A stretch of DNA of 64,000 nucleotides from Setomelanomma holmii (GCA_010015745.1 ML978272.1:1-64000); one strand, 5' to 3'; numbered from the stretch's first letter, positions 35,006-46,867 are shown. The notes: generated by a model from the sequence alone, not told the origin. Program-made: numbers and translations.

Positions 35006-35101
35006 AGCATCGCGGTTCTGGACCTCCTTGATTTGAACCGGGACCGCAATAGCAAAGCCAGCGGTGAGACCGAGAATGGCAGAAGCAGTGGAGACACGCA
35101 T
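34649..35101 (-). CDS. repeat-containing RiPP precursor (dikaritin type)
   Basis: Predicted CDS complement(join(34649..34869,34930..35101)), 130 residues. A signal peptide of about 20 residues (MRVSTASAILGLTAGFAIA) is followed by a 12-residue leader. Then come five copies of DPQFYDITYID, each directly followed by Lys-Arg, a Kex2 cleavage site. Spacers are EEEKRK plus T, A or S; the second spacer is AEEEKKRKA. The usual unit is 20 residues (60 bp). The 60-nt intron falls inside copy 2, after the first base of the Asp codon following Tyr. Synonymous differences between copies (TTC/TTT, TAC/TAT, ATC/ATT/ATA) against an invariant core indicate purifying selection. Secretion signal, Kex2-bounded repeats and UstYa neighbours are the defining marks of a dikaritin precursor. 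I do not recognise this core; the mature product is unknown. Confidence 0.93.
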
Positions 35102-35174
35102 GATGATCACTGGGAAATATGTGGTAGGAGATGAAGTACCGGGCGACTGTCACGGTTAAGAATGGCGAGGCCTG

Positions 35175-35182
35175 ATATATAC
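35175..35182 (-). promoter_or_regulatory. TATA-like element of the precursor gene
   Basis: An A/T run read as TATATATC/GTATATAT on the minus strand lies about 75-80 nt before the precursor start codon at 35101. That is the same distance as in the tyrosinase and PEBP genes. Confidence 0.45.
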
Positions 35183-35663
35183 ATATTTCGCAACGACTGA
35201 CAGTACCATGTACCCGGTCCTGTAGGTATCGCGTAAATTAACGTTATCAATAGGTCGTGGTGTGAATGCATGGCAAGGAAATGCGATGATCTTGCCCGAA
35301 GGAAATGAGGTGGGATGCCAAGCTCAGGCAGCTAGCCAAGCTGTTGGTAACTACCACACCTTCCTGATCCATCTGAGTCGGATTACGCAGTCTTACGACG
35401 TATGCGCAGATCGCTCTCGTGCGCTTCTTTGCCTACCTCAACCCTCAGCTGCAGCAGAACAGGGTGGACTCATCATCCTTTGCCTTCGCTTTCTTGCCAG
35501 CAGATGAATTAGGTATAGCTTCCTGCTAGCCCGAATTTGGCAATTGCTACCTCGAGCGGTGACAAGCAATTGGCCAACTTCATCAGCTCAAGTCACAGGT
35601 TAGTCGCGCTCTTCTAATGCTTTGGTATCTTCGCGCGTAACCTTCGTCGTAACGGCCAACACT
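35183..35663. other. divergent promoter region between precursor and UstYa copy 2
   Basis: The 562 bp between the divergent starts (35101 and 35664) is the natural place for shared control of the cluster. I see no long palindrome that I can assign to a regulator. Confidence 0.5.
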
Positions 35664-36622
35664 ATGCCGTACCAGAAGTACACGCCGCTTCGGAGCGAGG
35701 AAGATGGTGAAGAGAATACATCGCAAAAGAAAGTCAGCATCAGAGGCTGGCGCGGCGCATTGAACTTTAGCAATCTGATCGTCAACGTGGTAGTTTTAAG
35801 TGTTGGGCTGCTCGTCGGGTCAGCCCTTAGCCAGACACGATGGCAGGGCAGAAACGATCAACTTGCGCAATACTCGATCGTGCCTTATATGGGTGCACCT
35901 TTTCCATATCTGCTGCTTTCCGGCTGACTGAGACCACCAATAGCACCGGCATTTGAAGCCATATCTTCCAAGCCATTGATTCGTACGCATCACGACCTCG
36001 AGGGTCATGGCCACCAGAGCCCCTACCAAGGATATCCGACTCCAGAAAGAACAGCTAGATGGATGGAGCTCCTAGATGGTATGTGACTTCATCTCAACTT
36101 CCAGAACCCTGATATGCTAACTGGTCAGGATACTCAATACGGGTTCCATCCAGATATTTGGATGCTTTAGATCTCGAAAGCATTCCCCTAAATGATAACT
36201 CAGGGGACGTCTGGGTCTCAATGAACGTCTACCACCACCTGCACTGTCTCGACTCCATCAGACATCAAGTAGCGGGAGTCCGCTGTTCGAACCCGCACAA
36301 TCCGTTGGCGAACCGCACGGACCACTACGATATGGACGATGAGCACTTTTTCCCACCCCACATAGATCACTGCATCGAAACTCTTCGCAAGAGACTAATT
36401 TGCCAGCCGGATCTTGGTGTCAGGGCTATCGCGTGGAATCCCGACAAGCCCGGTGCTGCATTCGCGAATAACACAATAAATTCGGCGTGTGTCGATTGGG
36501 ATGCTGTTCAGAACTGGACGAGAGAGCACTCATTCAAAGAAGAAGAAAAGTTGATCACTACGCCTGATGGTGAGACTGTCTTTCTATCATCTCAATTCCC
36601 ATACCATCTTGATTGCCACTAA
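35664..36622 (+). CDS. UstYa-family (DUF3328) oxidase-type protein, copy 2
   Basis: Predicted CDS join(35664..35892,35944..36078,36129..36622), 285 residues. A short acidic cytoplasmic N-terminus is followed by one transmembrane helix (about 35-55, LIVNVVVLSVGLLVGSAL). The luminal domain holds both family motifs intact: YHHLHCLDSIR (H157, H160, C161) and HIDHCIETLRKRLIC (H199, H202, C203). Intron 1 uses the donor at 35893; the gt a few bases upstream would break frame at APAFEAI. Known UstYa proteins act in the secretory pathway on RiPP precursors, forming ether or C-C macrocycles at aromatic residues, and some act in pairs. The gene is divergent from the precursor with 562 bp between starts, which suggests co-regulation. 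Function on this peptide is inference. Confidence 0.92.
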
Positions 36623-37145
36623 CCAAACTTGATCAGGACATACTTATATCGGACCACGAACACCGCCTGCACGGTGCGGAGAGTGAAGTGGGAGATTGTA
36701 CGACTGTAAAAGCTATACGACTGCAAGAATCCAAAAATTGGGGGAATAATGTTGGCATAGACCAAGATCTACCATGTGAACATGATACCGAGAAAAGCCT
36801 CAGGTGCGTACAATGCCCACACTCCGCCTGAAGTGCAGAATACCGTCACTTCTCGTGCGACCGGTAGCCGTATCTAACTAGCTATCTTAGCAACTCTTAG
36901 CACCGTTCCAAGCTCTTGGTATGGGCGCCTTAGCCGAAGGAGCGCCACCCATGGGAGCTAAAGAGCTTGGCGGGTGTTGGACAGCTGCGGGGCTACTACA
37001 GCACGTCTTAGTCTGTATATTACTCTTTCCAGTCGGCTATCTTCTTATTACCAGAAACCGCCACTCTGGACCAATCCAACTGCTAGACTCTATACTAAGC
37101 AAATGTCTTCGTCTCGCCATCTTCCACTACCCCAGCTAGTCCTCG
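36623..37145. other. intergenic: between UstYa copy 2 and the RTA1-like gene
   Basis: 523 bp without a recognised gene; probably the promoter of the RTA1-like gene. Confidence 0.5.
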
Positions 37146-38340
37146 ATGCTCTCAAGCGTTCCTTCACTCTCGGTCTCGACTCAATCGATCTCGGATGACC
37201 CATCATCTTCGAATGGCTGCTCTGAGACCTCTGTAAGGCCTGATGACAATGGATGGGTGCCACCTGGAACCTGCGGGTATACATCTCGGCCGTACTATCC
37301 ATCCTTCGCCGCAGCTTTGGTCTTTTCGGCTGCCGCGGCCGCCATACTGGTTGGGTATGCGTTCATGATACTTCGCGTAGCTCGTCGCCGACGACGCTTG
37401 CCAGACCACAGCACACCTTCAAGAAGGGCAAGTCCTCTCCTGCCTGTGTTTGGGACTTTCACCTCGACGTGCCTCTTGGTAGCATATGTCTTGCGCGCAA
37501 TTGGCACAAGATTCCAGCAGGTGCCCGAGTTTGTCGCGTTCTCAGATACGCTGGTTTTGATGTGCCCATCATGTGAGTTGTATATTTCTGCTCTTTGGCC
37601 TGCATTGACTCCTTCCAAATTCTGTGTGTTTTCTCTGTAGCTACATTCTGATCAGCGTCTTTTGCACAGTGATTTTTGCGTTCGACTGCATTGTTATTAT
37701 CAGGATATGGACAAATCTCTTTTCCGATGAGAAGTTCGCCGGTCTCGCAGCTCGTGCTCTCTCGAGGATCCTCTTCGTCGTAATTCCACTTCTTGCAGCG
37801 GAGCAAGTCTTCGCAAGTGTGTTGATCGCCCCCAAACACCGACCGTCGGCCTCTAGGGCAAGCTCCAATACTGCGATGCTCGGGCTGAAGCTCTACCTAG
37901 TCGGCATCGGCTTCCAAGAAGTCATTGTGGTGTACACATGTTACCTAGCGGTCATGCTTCACAGGACATCAAACGATCATACGCACGACAGAAGCCATAC
38001 ATCTTCTCAGAAGACGTCTTTCGATTGGCGATCGGCATCATACGCTCTGCTCTTCAGCCTCGTAGCCATCTCAATACGCATCATCTACCGTCTCGTAGAA
38101 CTTTCTGGTATCTTTACGGGCTATCTGCTGGTGTTGATGCACAAAGAGGTCTTCTTCTATACACTTGAGTGCCTACCAATCTTGGCTGCATTGGGTGTTT
38201 GGACGTTTGTGGACATGCAAGGCTGGTTGGATCAGCCGTCCTCGATCAGAGCGCCTAACGCTGCTTATAGATACCACGAGGTTAGTGGGGAGCTTGAAGA
38301 TAGTAATGCTGTACTGTTGGGAAGAGTCAGTCCGGAATAA
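37146..38340 (+). CDS. RTA1-like seven-helix membrane protein
   Basis: Predicted CDS join(37146..37561,37641..38340), 371 residues. It has about seven hydrophobic helices, starting FAAALVFSAAAAAILVGYAFMI. RTA1-type landmarks are RFQQVPEFVAFSDTLVL, ISIRIIYRLVELSGIFTGYLLVLMHKE in two parts, and FFYTLECLPILAALGVW near the end. RTA1 proteins are fungal membrane proteins linked to lipid translocation, resistance and export. Splicing is uncertain. The best-looking donor (GTGAGT at 37573) gives a frame that stops at once, so I used the weaker GTGCCC donor at 37562, which keeps the frame. Same strand and immediately downstream of UstYa copy 2; a part in peptide export or self-protection is possible but unproven. 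Confidence 0.78.
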
Positions 38341-39113
38341 CGAGGAGATTTTCGAATGATCTTGACGTCTGTTTCGGTGCGAAACAGGGCTATAATCGTA
38401 GCTAGACGCGAGTTCTCGCACCCATCAATCTCACCCGTGAAGACGGGGCTCTTGATTTTTTGAAGCATATGGGGCGGTCAAAGTGAGTGCACGAGCTGCT
38501 GCGGCTTCACCGCCAAGTGTAAATACTACATTCTGGTGCCCTGCTTCTTCTCTCCTACACCTTACAACACTTTGCACTGCTATTATATCGGTAGCAACGA
38601 TTAAACAAGCACACAGCAGCCCACATCACCAACAGTCAAGATGAGCGCATATCAGGTTCTTGGGCCGTGAATTTATGGCGCTGAGGGTAGTCAGGATGGT
38701 TTCTGAGGGTGTTTTGGATGGGCGTGGGAAGGGGTAGCGCCGTGGTTACAATCTGGTGAGTTCAGATAACACATGGTCAGTTTCGTCTTATATCACATGC
38801 GACAAGGGCTCAGGGTGAATGTGTTGGCACGCGACTTGCAGTTCTCCAACAAAAGAAATTGGCCCCATAGGGTTGCCTGTCTATCCTCAACATACGTTAC
38901 GTCCTCTTCTACCACGTCACATACCCTTCAGCCACCCTTCAATCTATCCACCACTCACCACTATCAACCCTTAACCCATCCTGAAGCCCCATAAGACCCC
39001 AAAAAGCACGCCAGTGCGAGCTCTTCGAAGAGCACCGCGATTTGGCGAACCTGCTTCCGTAGGCCATCGGCAGAGCTATCTCAATAGATACTACTTTTAA
39101 CCACTCGAGCACG
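38341..39113. other. intergenic stretch
   Basis: No gene recognised; marks the likely right edge of the RiPP cluster. An A/T- and CACC-rich section lies at 38880-38990. Confidence 0.45.
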
Positions 39114-40548
39114 GTGATAACGAACAACTTGCTGACGGCTTTCCCTGGCAAGATCTCGAAGGACTTGTCGCGCCAAATCAATGCCGAACTCAATCAGAAG
39201 AACTCGGAGGATCGCTTCGACCACACATCCGTCGGCTTGTGTTCAAGGGAGAGGGCCAGCCTTCCGTTCCCGTCCGTATTCATTCCCCGGAGGTCGAGGC
39301 AAGCCCAGGAAATACCGGAGTCAAGACATGGACATCGACTATGCAGACTCAACCGATTCAATCGCAGACCATGTCGCGCCCTCGTCCCACGCAAGCCGGT
39401 CATAACACCGCACTACCCGCTCCAACTGCGAAGGCTCAAAACCCTGGAACCAACATGTCTCAAACAAATCCTACTGGTACAGATGGAGGACAGTTCAGTG
39501 CACCGTTTGATAAAGAGCGAGCCATCCAACCCCATTCCAGCACCTCGGGACCTTCAAATTCTACATTGGAGTCAATGCTCGCGTCTATCCAAGGCACATC
39601 GAGGACTTAACCGGTCCGGAAGAAGCGAAAAGTCTTTAACGATGATGACGGATCTGACGAAGATGAGCCGGTACAGTTGCTTCATCAAGGCTACAGGTAT
39701 GGAGTGCCATCAATCACGCCAGGAGACGTTGCGGCAAATGCTTCTGTGATCTCGGCCCCAAATCCGCAGAACCAAGATGCTTCCATGGGGTCTTTGGACT
39801 CTATGGCACTGAGGCACTAAGTGCCTTAGATAAGCTCGTAGATAATGAAGATGAAACGGGTTGATCGAAGGTCAAGACAGAAGAGCAAGACGTAAAGCGC
39901 TCGTTCTGCAAGTCGTCTGCAAGGAGCCGCAGGAAGAAGGTCGAGCTGCCAGAGTATCAACCGAAGCACCATCCGACTCCGCCCAAGGTTCATGGACGGC
40001 CCGATATCACCAATATTGACCCGACCGGGAAGCCATATGACGAATAAGGAGGCAACGATGGTTGGAGCACCGTAGACCAAGCACTCAAGACCGGTGTGGT
40101 CAACCCTTATTACCACCACACACAAGACTCGGCATAGTACATTCTGACGTGTCTCGGTCTCCCCAAGAACGTCGACTATACCGACGGCGAGAACATAATC
40201 ACCGCCTACGACACTCCCTCACGCACTCGATCACGAACCCTTCTTTCCTTCATGACTCCCATCCCAACCGATGATCGTGGGAATTCGGCCTTTATCTTTG
40301 GCAAGACATCGATCGAGAAATATGGGCCAGCATGGTCGTGCCTTGCCCGCAGCGACAAACACAACTTCCGGATTCCCGTCATGGCATAGGGCAAACCCGA
40401 CTGCACCCTTTGCGGAATCATCAGAGCCACAGGAAACTCGGTTTGTCATGATTTGTCTCTCGGTTCAAATACCAAAGGATGCTACTTGTTCCCCTACGCA
40501 ACATTGGGGAGCATGCAACACAGAAGAAGAAGGGCTCTGGTAGCATGA
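39114..40548 (+). pseudogene. decayed gene of unknown function
   Basis: Protein-like sequence runs through most of this span but not in one open frame. It starts with FPGKISKDLSRQINAELNQ (frame of 39114). It then shifts near 39235 to a Thr/Gln/Pro-rich stretch that ends in a basic-acidic KKRKVFNDDDGSDEDE segment (39618-39665), after a TAA at 39608. It shifts again near 39810 to a frame that stays coding-like to 40548 (EYQPKHHPTPPKVHGRPDITNIDPTG in two parts, ENIITAYDTPSRTRSRTLL, FIFGKTSIEKYGPAWSC, CTLCGIIRATGN). That last frame has stops at 39862 (TGA), 40045 (TAA), 40135 (TAG) and 40387 (TAG). Several are one C-to-T or G-to-A change from a sense codon (CAA, CAG or TGG), as RIP or ordinary decay would give. 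Family not recognised; a nuclear protein is a guess from the basic-acidic patch. Confidence 0.6.
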
Positions 40549-40746
40549 CGCCGCAGCCTTCGTTGCTAACGGAACAAGCGAGGATGGGCAGAAAACGTTC
40601 CTCCACGACGTGTGTTTAAGTATATCGTAGCGTGTAAGTCCTCAGGCTATTTTCGTCCTATCAATGCATTACCAAAGTATCGTTGAGGACATACACGGTC
40701 CCCCAAGCTGTTTGTGCTCATTTACTTGACCAATGACATTTCAACA

Positions 40747-43700
40747 CTACTTCTTCTTAACATCCCCAAACCCCTTACTCAACACCCTATCCACCTCGCC
40801 CCCATCTCCACCCCGCTCATCTAAATCCCTCCCTTCTCCACTCTCAAAATCCACCGTCGCCACCCTCTTCCTTAGCATCTCATCAACCTCTGCCTCCCTC
40901 CTCTCTTCCTCCCGTGCTTTAACCTTCTCCACCACCTCGCGCACCTTCGCTTCCTCATCCTTCTCCCTATTCGTCTTGCGATTCCAACCCGCCTGCAACT
41001 CACCACTCGCCGCCTCTTCAAACCTCCTCTTAACATCCGGGTCTTTCTCCAGGGCCTGGAACATATCTTCATCCGTCGTAAAGTACGCGGTGCGCAGGGA
41101 CTGAGTTCCGAGTTCGAACACAATGGTGGAGAGGAGGATGATGATCAGACACAACCACCATGATAGCGAGGCACCGAAGCCGCGCAGGAAGGTATCGCGG
41201 ACGTAGTAGATTGTTGAGGGCGATTTGTAGGCCGAGGAGAGGATGATGTTCCAGAGGAACCAGCCGCCGACTGAGAGGAAGGTTGCGAGGGCGTTGGTGA
41301 GGGTTTTCGAGTGTGTTTCGATGAATCTTGTCCTTGTTAGCATACCTCCGTGCTATGCATTATAAAGGAGGGAAAGGTAGGACGGGGAATATATACTGCA
41401 TCTTCAACGCAATCAGCCACACCACAGCGGTATACGTAATACTCCCCAGGGCAAAAATCGAATTATCCTCGGTAAACAGCGCCTGACCATACAATCCCAG
41501 CATACAAAAGTACACGACCATGGCTTCGCCGCTGGCCATGAACATCCAGCCGAGATACACTTTGAAGTTGAAGCCGCCGTTGCATTGGCCTTTGGTGTAC
41601 AGCTCGGGAACGGCGAGGAGTGTGGATGCCGACAAGTCTTTCTCGAAAACGCCCATGAAAATTACGGGTAGGGAGGTGAAGAGCGTGTTGAACATGGATA
41701 GGGACCAGGATTCGTAAAGAGAGGTGCCGGTGTAGCCGGCGGAGCGTTGGTAGAGTGCTTGGGTGAGGTAGAATAGCTGAATGGGCATTAGCATCGATAC
41801 ATGAGTACAGAGCTCGGGGTGCTCACCATTTCCTTCCAGAATGTGCCCACAGTGTACTTGCACGTGCGGATATAATTCCACCGTCCATGTACAAGCAACA
41901 GCTTCACCAAGAATCTGAATTGCGCAATACTGTAATCGCTCGTCCTGGCTGCCTGTAGTCCTTCTTTTCCGGTGATGCCGATGCCCACATGTGCTTCCTG
42001 AATCATGGCAATATCGTTCGCGCCGTCTCCAATCGCGAGCGTGATGCTCTTCTTGACGCGCTTGCGGATCGACTTGACAAGCATGGCTTTCTGGCTTGGA
42101 GATGCGCGACAGCATATTACGCTGTCGGCGAGGATAGCGAGCTCGTAGAACAGGACTTGAAGTGCTTCAATCTCTGTAATCTTGGACAGTGTTTGACCAT
42201 CCACAACAATGACAGAGTGCGCGACCGAGCCGCCATTGATGGCTAGAATAGCTGCCGCGATGGTCTGCTCGACTTCGCCGGTTTCATGGTCAAGAACAGT
42301 GACACTTGAGTAGTCCTTGATAAGGCGGCAGGAGTACCCAATGTTGATGGCGGTCTCGCGCTTGTCTCCTGTAAGCATCCACATCTTGATCTTGGCTCGG
42401 CGAAGCTTGTCAATGGCTTCAGGGACGCCTTGTTGAAGCTTGTCTTCGATAGCCGTAGCGGCGCACAGATCCAATTCTTGCTCGATCATGTCTCCTGCTT
42501 CTTCTATGAGGCGAGTGCGATGCACAAGGCTGGTCGTGGCGTCGAGGTACCCTTTCTTCCAATTCTGGTAGTCGTTCTCATTTATGAAGCGGTAGCCATA
42601 CAGCAGCGTGCGCAGACCCTCAGTAGCAAAGTCGTTGACATGTTGTAGGCAGCGCTCGATGACTGCAGTCTCGTCACCAGCAATGTGCTCATCTACCATG
42701 GCTTCCATCTCTTCCAGTTGCATCGAACTACGAGCCTCAGAGAAAGCCATGGAATATCGTTCAAAGCCAGATTGACGCGGTGTCTGCATGGGTGTATCTT
42801 CATCGAGTGACGATAGATCGACATCATTCTCGCGTTCTCGCAGCCACTGGTCCATTTCGTCTCGGGCAGAATGCGAACCGCGAGCCCCGATGCTGTTACG
42901 TGCGATGGACGTACGGCCAATATTTAAACTTGACCGCGCAGCCTGACCAAAACTCATGCCTGCCCGACCGCCCACACTACTTTTGCGACCAGCAACACTA
43001 CTGCGCCGCTCAAGCTGTTCGCTCATGCATGCAATGACTTGCTGAGCCTCCATGCTCTTCCGCCTGTTTGCTCGCTGCTCAATCTCCACCATGCGCTTGT
43101 TCGCTAGCGTTGCAAGCTTAAGGCGCTGCATGACTATCGAGTCGGCACCCTTGCATATGATACATGTGCGACCATCGGGGAAGCGAACGATGATCGACAT
43201 TCTCTTCCGCTTGCTGGAGAACTCGATGACGTCGAGGATATCGTATGTCTCGGAAATAGATTCACCGTCTGCACCAGGGATCTCGAGAGTGATTGTGTGC
43301 ACGTCACGGTTGATTAGCAGGAAGCCCATGTCTTGTGCCGCTTGCACAAGAGCGAGCTCGTCAGGAGAGGATGCCATGAAATGTGTTTCGCCATCCTCTT
43401 GGACCTCTGGAAGACAAGTATGGCAAAGGGCAAGTGAGAGAAGAAACATGCGTGCCTTTCTGGAGAATGGCGTATACGGCTTGCGTCGAATGTACTGGAG
43501 CATGTCCTGCGTCCTGAGTTCTCGAGTTGACTGAGCAGGCTTCGCAGATGATTTCCAGATGGAGCCCTCTGCATCATTGTCACGATCATCCGGTCGCAGA
43601 GTTTCCCCAGCAGTTGCAGTACCGTCTGGCGACACATCTTTGACAGAGCGAACGCTCTTCCTTTTCTTCGCTGACTGCTTGCCCTTCTTCCTCGTCTTGT

Positions 43701-45888
43701 GTATCAGTTTTCTCTTCTTTTCCTTCTGCAAATCGGCGTCGTGCAGCCAGGCCACTCCCGCGACGCTTAGTTTGCGGAACTTCATCGAGTTATCAGTCAG
43801 TGTGCCAGTCTTGTCCGAGAAGATGTAGCTGATTTGACCAAGCTCTTCGTTGATTGTGGATGTCCTCGGCTCGCAAGGAGTGTCCGAGATAGGGTCGTAC
43901 ATATCGATGTCGGTGTGCAAAAAGAACATTTGCGCAAGCTTTACAATCTCCAAGCTGACGTACAGGGACAACGGAATCATGGTGTTAAACATGATGATGA
44001 AAGCCGTCAAGCTAGGGAAGAAGGCAACTGTCGCATCAGATAGGTAGAACTTGTCGTCTTCGCCACGTCGCCATATCCTGTATGCCACCGCGTTGAAGAC
44101 GGATAAGGCAAACACGAAGAACACGATAAGAATAACAATGCGATTGACCAGGCCTTGCAACGCAGGAGCCTTGATGCGAGGATTCTTGTTTGCGTTCATG
44201 CGAATGCGACATTCCTCTCCAGAGTAAATTACCATGCCTACGGCGTCCGGCGTATTTCGCAGGACACTCCCTCGGAAGATGATCTCATTGAGAGTCAAAG
44301 GTGCTTGCTTGCCGTTCACCGTGACGCGTCCTTCGAAGCTATACAGGTCGCGATTGGGGTCCTCGACGACGAATTCAGCGTCGGACCTCAATATATCTTC
44401 TTGATGTATTATGGTCTTGGACATTGACGCTGTAGTTTGCTTGCTCTTTAGATTCGTCTCGCCATCGAGTGCCATCGTCTCAACATAGGCAACACTATTC
44501 CCCCCACTCGTATGTAGCAAAGCGAGATCGGCCGGCGCAGGATCGTTCCGCTCCAGCTTGATGATGTCTCCGACATTGATGTCTTGCCATTTGATCTTCT
44601 CCCAGACAAGTGCTTCAGGCGATGGTGAAGTTGCACTCCCTCGGTCTGTGGACTCGCCCTTCATAGTGCTAGAGGGACTGGCGCGCAGCACTTGAGCTTC
44701 TCTTCTATTCTCCGCCTTATCAAGGCGGTATCTCCTCAGATCATCATAGCCTTCCTTGGCGATAGAAAGTGTAACAAAGAACATGAGCGGCACTATGGTC
44801 GTGAAAGTGCCTGTCGTGCTGAGACCGGGTATTAATTGCAAGATAGAGATGACAAGAAAGTAGAAGTTCGCGAGTTTGGAAAATTGGGCCACGAGCTGGC
44901 GGGGCACAAAATTCCAAGCGGAGTATCGTGTCGATCGTATCCAATTGCTAGTGTATGGTTGGCTGGTCCGTTCATCAATGAGTCTTTCTCTCCGTGCTGC
45001 ATCGACATAAACGTGTCGTCCGTCCTTGCTGGGAGGGACGTCCTTGATTCGTAGTACAAATTTGTGTGTTCGCTCGGCGATATCCTTGACTCTTTTCACC
45101 AACTCTGACGTCTTGCTTGGACCTTTTCGGTGCAGCCAGGTATCGTAGTTTGGCAGTGCAATTGGCCCTTTGCCGAGCTTTGATTTCGAACGCTCGGAGA
45201 CGAGCGAAAGAAGTTCAGGATACTCTGGCAATACCGTCACAATGACGTCTCCGCCCTTGGAGGATGCACCATCGTAAGACTCGTTGAGTTGTCCCAAATT
45301 GCCTTGGGAAGATGCGACTCTATCGTCCAATTCAATGCTCGAATCAGTCGAATTGTGATCGTGGACATTCTTCCGGAACAGGGCGCTGCGTAGGGAGTAA
45401 CCGCGATTGCGGGCGGTTGCAGAGAGTGGCGAGCCGTTCGCATTGGCACCTGGTGATGTGTGGGAGGACGAAGCGACAGCCTTGTGGTTCCCATCTTCTG
45501 GCGACACCTCACGCGTCTCTACGGTCAAGTCCGAGGTACCCGGCCTCTTGCTTGAAGATGAACCTTTCCCAACGCCCTCTGTCGTAGTCCTGCCCCTCGC
45601 TGCGTATGAAGCCGGCCCTGCGCCATGTCTTTCAATGTCGGCCGAGAATCGGACTCGAGGTGAAGCATCCGAGGAAATTCGCGAGGTCGAAGGACGCGCC
45701 GTGCTTTCTACAGCAGAAGTTCGAGCCGCAGACGTAGCATTGGTCGGGTTGTTAGGCTGTTCGATCGTGTACGTTGCGGTCACGTTCTCGATTGCGCTGC
45801 GGGTCTCCGGAGAGAGTTCGTCATCGTCGCGTGGCGCGGAGTGTCGCCTTCGTATACCTCCACTCGGGGGTTCTCCAGCTCCTGCCAT
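40747..45888 (-). CDS. DNF3: P4-type phospholipid-transporting ATPase (Dnf3-like flippase)
   Basis: Predicted CDS complement(join(40747..41326,41397..41776,41827..45888)), 1673 residues. A long disordered N-terminus of about 200 residues precedes the P4 core: FSKLANFYFLVISILQLIPG, the actuator motif LDGETNLKSK (DGET), phosphorylation site DKTGTLT, nucleotide-binding SSKRKRMSIIVR and KGADS, and hinge GDGANDIAMIQEAHVGIGI. A C-terminal ten-helix membrane domain follows, then a Lys/Glu-rich tail (EKDEEAKVREVVEKVK). The order GTFTTIVPLMFFVTLSIAKEGYDD points to the Dnf3 subgroup. It flips aminophospholipids to the cytosolic leaflet in Golgi, endosomal or plasma membranes, usually with a Cdc50-family partner. 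A Lys-rich insert follows shortly after DKTGTLT. Intron 2 holds a TGCTAAC branch site. The start is the first ATG; a longer frame would need TTG. Confidence 0.95.
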
Positions 45889-46867
45889 TGTCGATGACCA
45901 TCTGACGCATGGATTGAACAAGCCGAGAGGGTCACACTTCAGCTGTCTTCGAGGTCTGCTCTGGGCCGAGTCGGGTCGATCTAGCGGCTTGTCGTTTCTT
46001 CAGCACCGCTCAGCGATTACGCGGCGTCGATTACATATTTCGCTGCGTCCATATTGGTCATTGCAGGCGCATGTCGATGTCCAAAACTCCCAATGCTGTC
46101 GCCGACACTGGTCTTTGGCTAGGCGTGCATTCGCGCATGCGACGCGGCTGTACCAAGATCGAGCACACCACCTGATGCGCGATGGACGACCCCTGCAGCC
46201 AGTCTATTTCAAGACTGACGTAGCTGCCCCCACACACACCAACACTGCAAGCCACCACGAGTCCGCTCCACTGCGCTGCCCCGGAAAAGGCCCTATTTCA
46301 AAGACCCTGTACACGCGCGCTTGCTGAAACCTGCGAGCATGTTGGTTGATTCGATCCACTTCGACTGGTTTGTCCATCTTAGTAACGCGCTGTTAAGGTA
46401 CGACTTCACTCAATTGCAGACGAGGCTCATGGCAAAAGTTTGGTAAAAGGTGATTTGGAACGATGCTACTGGGAGATGCCGGCTGAAAGAACCATCACGA
46501 GTGAATCGAGATGATGCCAGGTTTTGAACGAGGCCAAATGCAATTCAATGCACGCAACCCACTACTCACTACTCCAAAGCCATTCCTCCATGCAACTAAA
46601 AATACTGTACTCCGGCTAGTAATGTGGTATAAAGCCAGGATCCATTCAGCTCGACTCATGCGAGCCCTGCTCTAATTGCTCCGTCTTGCGAAGCCGCCTC
46701 ATACATGTTCCTCAAAAGCAGTCTGTTGTGGTATCGGGTAGTCGTGTCGCTCATTAATTATGAAACCTTCGAAATTATGGGAAAAGCCGAGCGCCATGCA
46801 ATATGCGGCCAATGATAGATCCGGTGACAATGATGATTAATGAAACAGATTAGAAATTGCGTCCTCT
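45889..46867. other. intergenic: flippase promoter and samB 3' flank
   Basis: No gene recognised. A + strand frame at 45407-46327 is largely the antisense of the flippase N-terminus. Confidence 0.5.

Noticed and set aside
34691..35134. 147-codon plus-strand open frame rich in LLLALVD repeats
   Set aside because: It is the antisense of the precursor repeats. The minus strand has signal peptide, Kex2 sites and splice signals, so the plus frame is a shadow.
45407..46327. 306-codon plus-strand open frame
   Set aside because: More than half is the exact antisense of the flippase N-terminal coding region; the rest has no motif.
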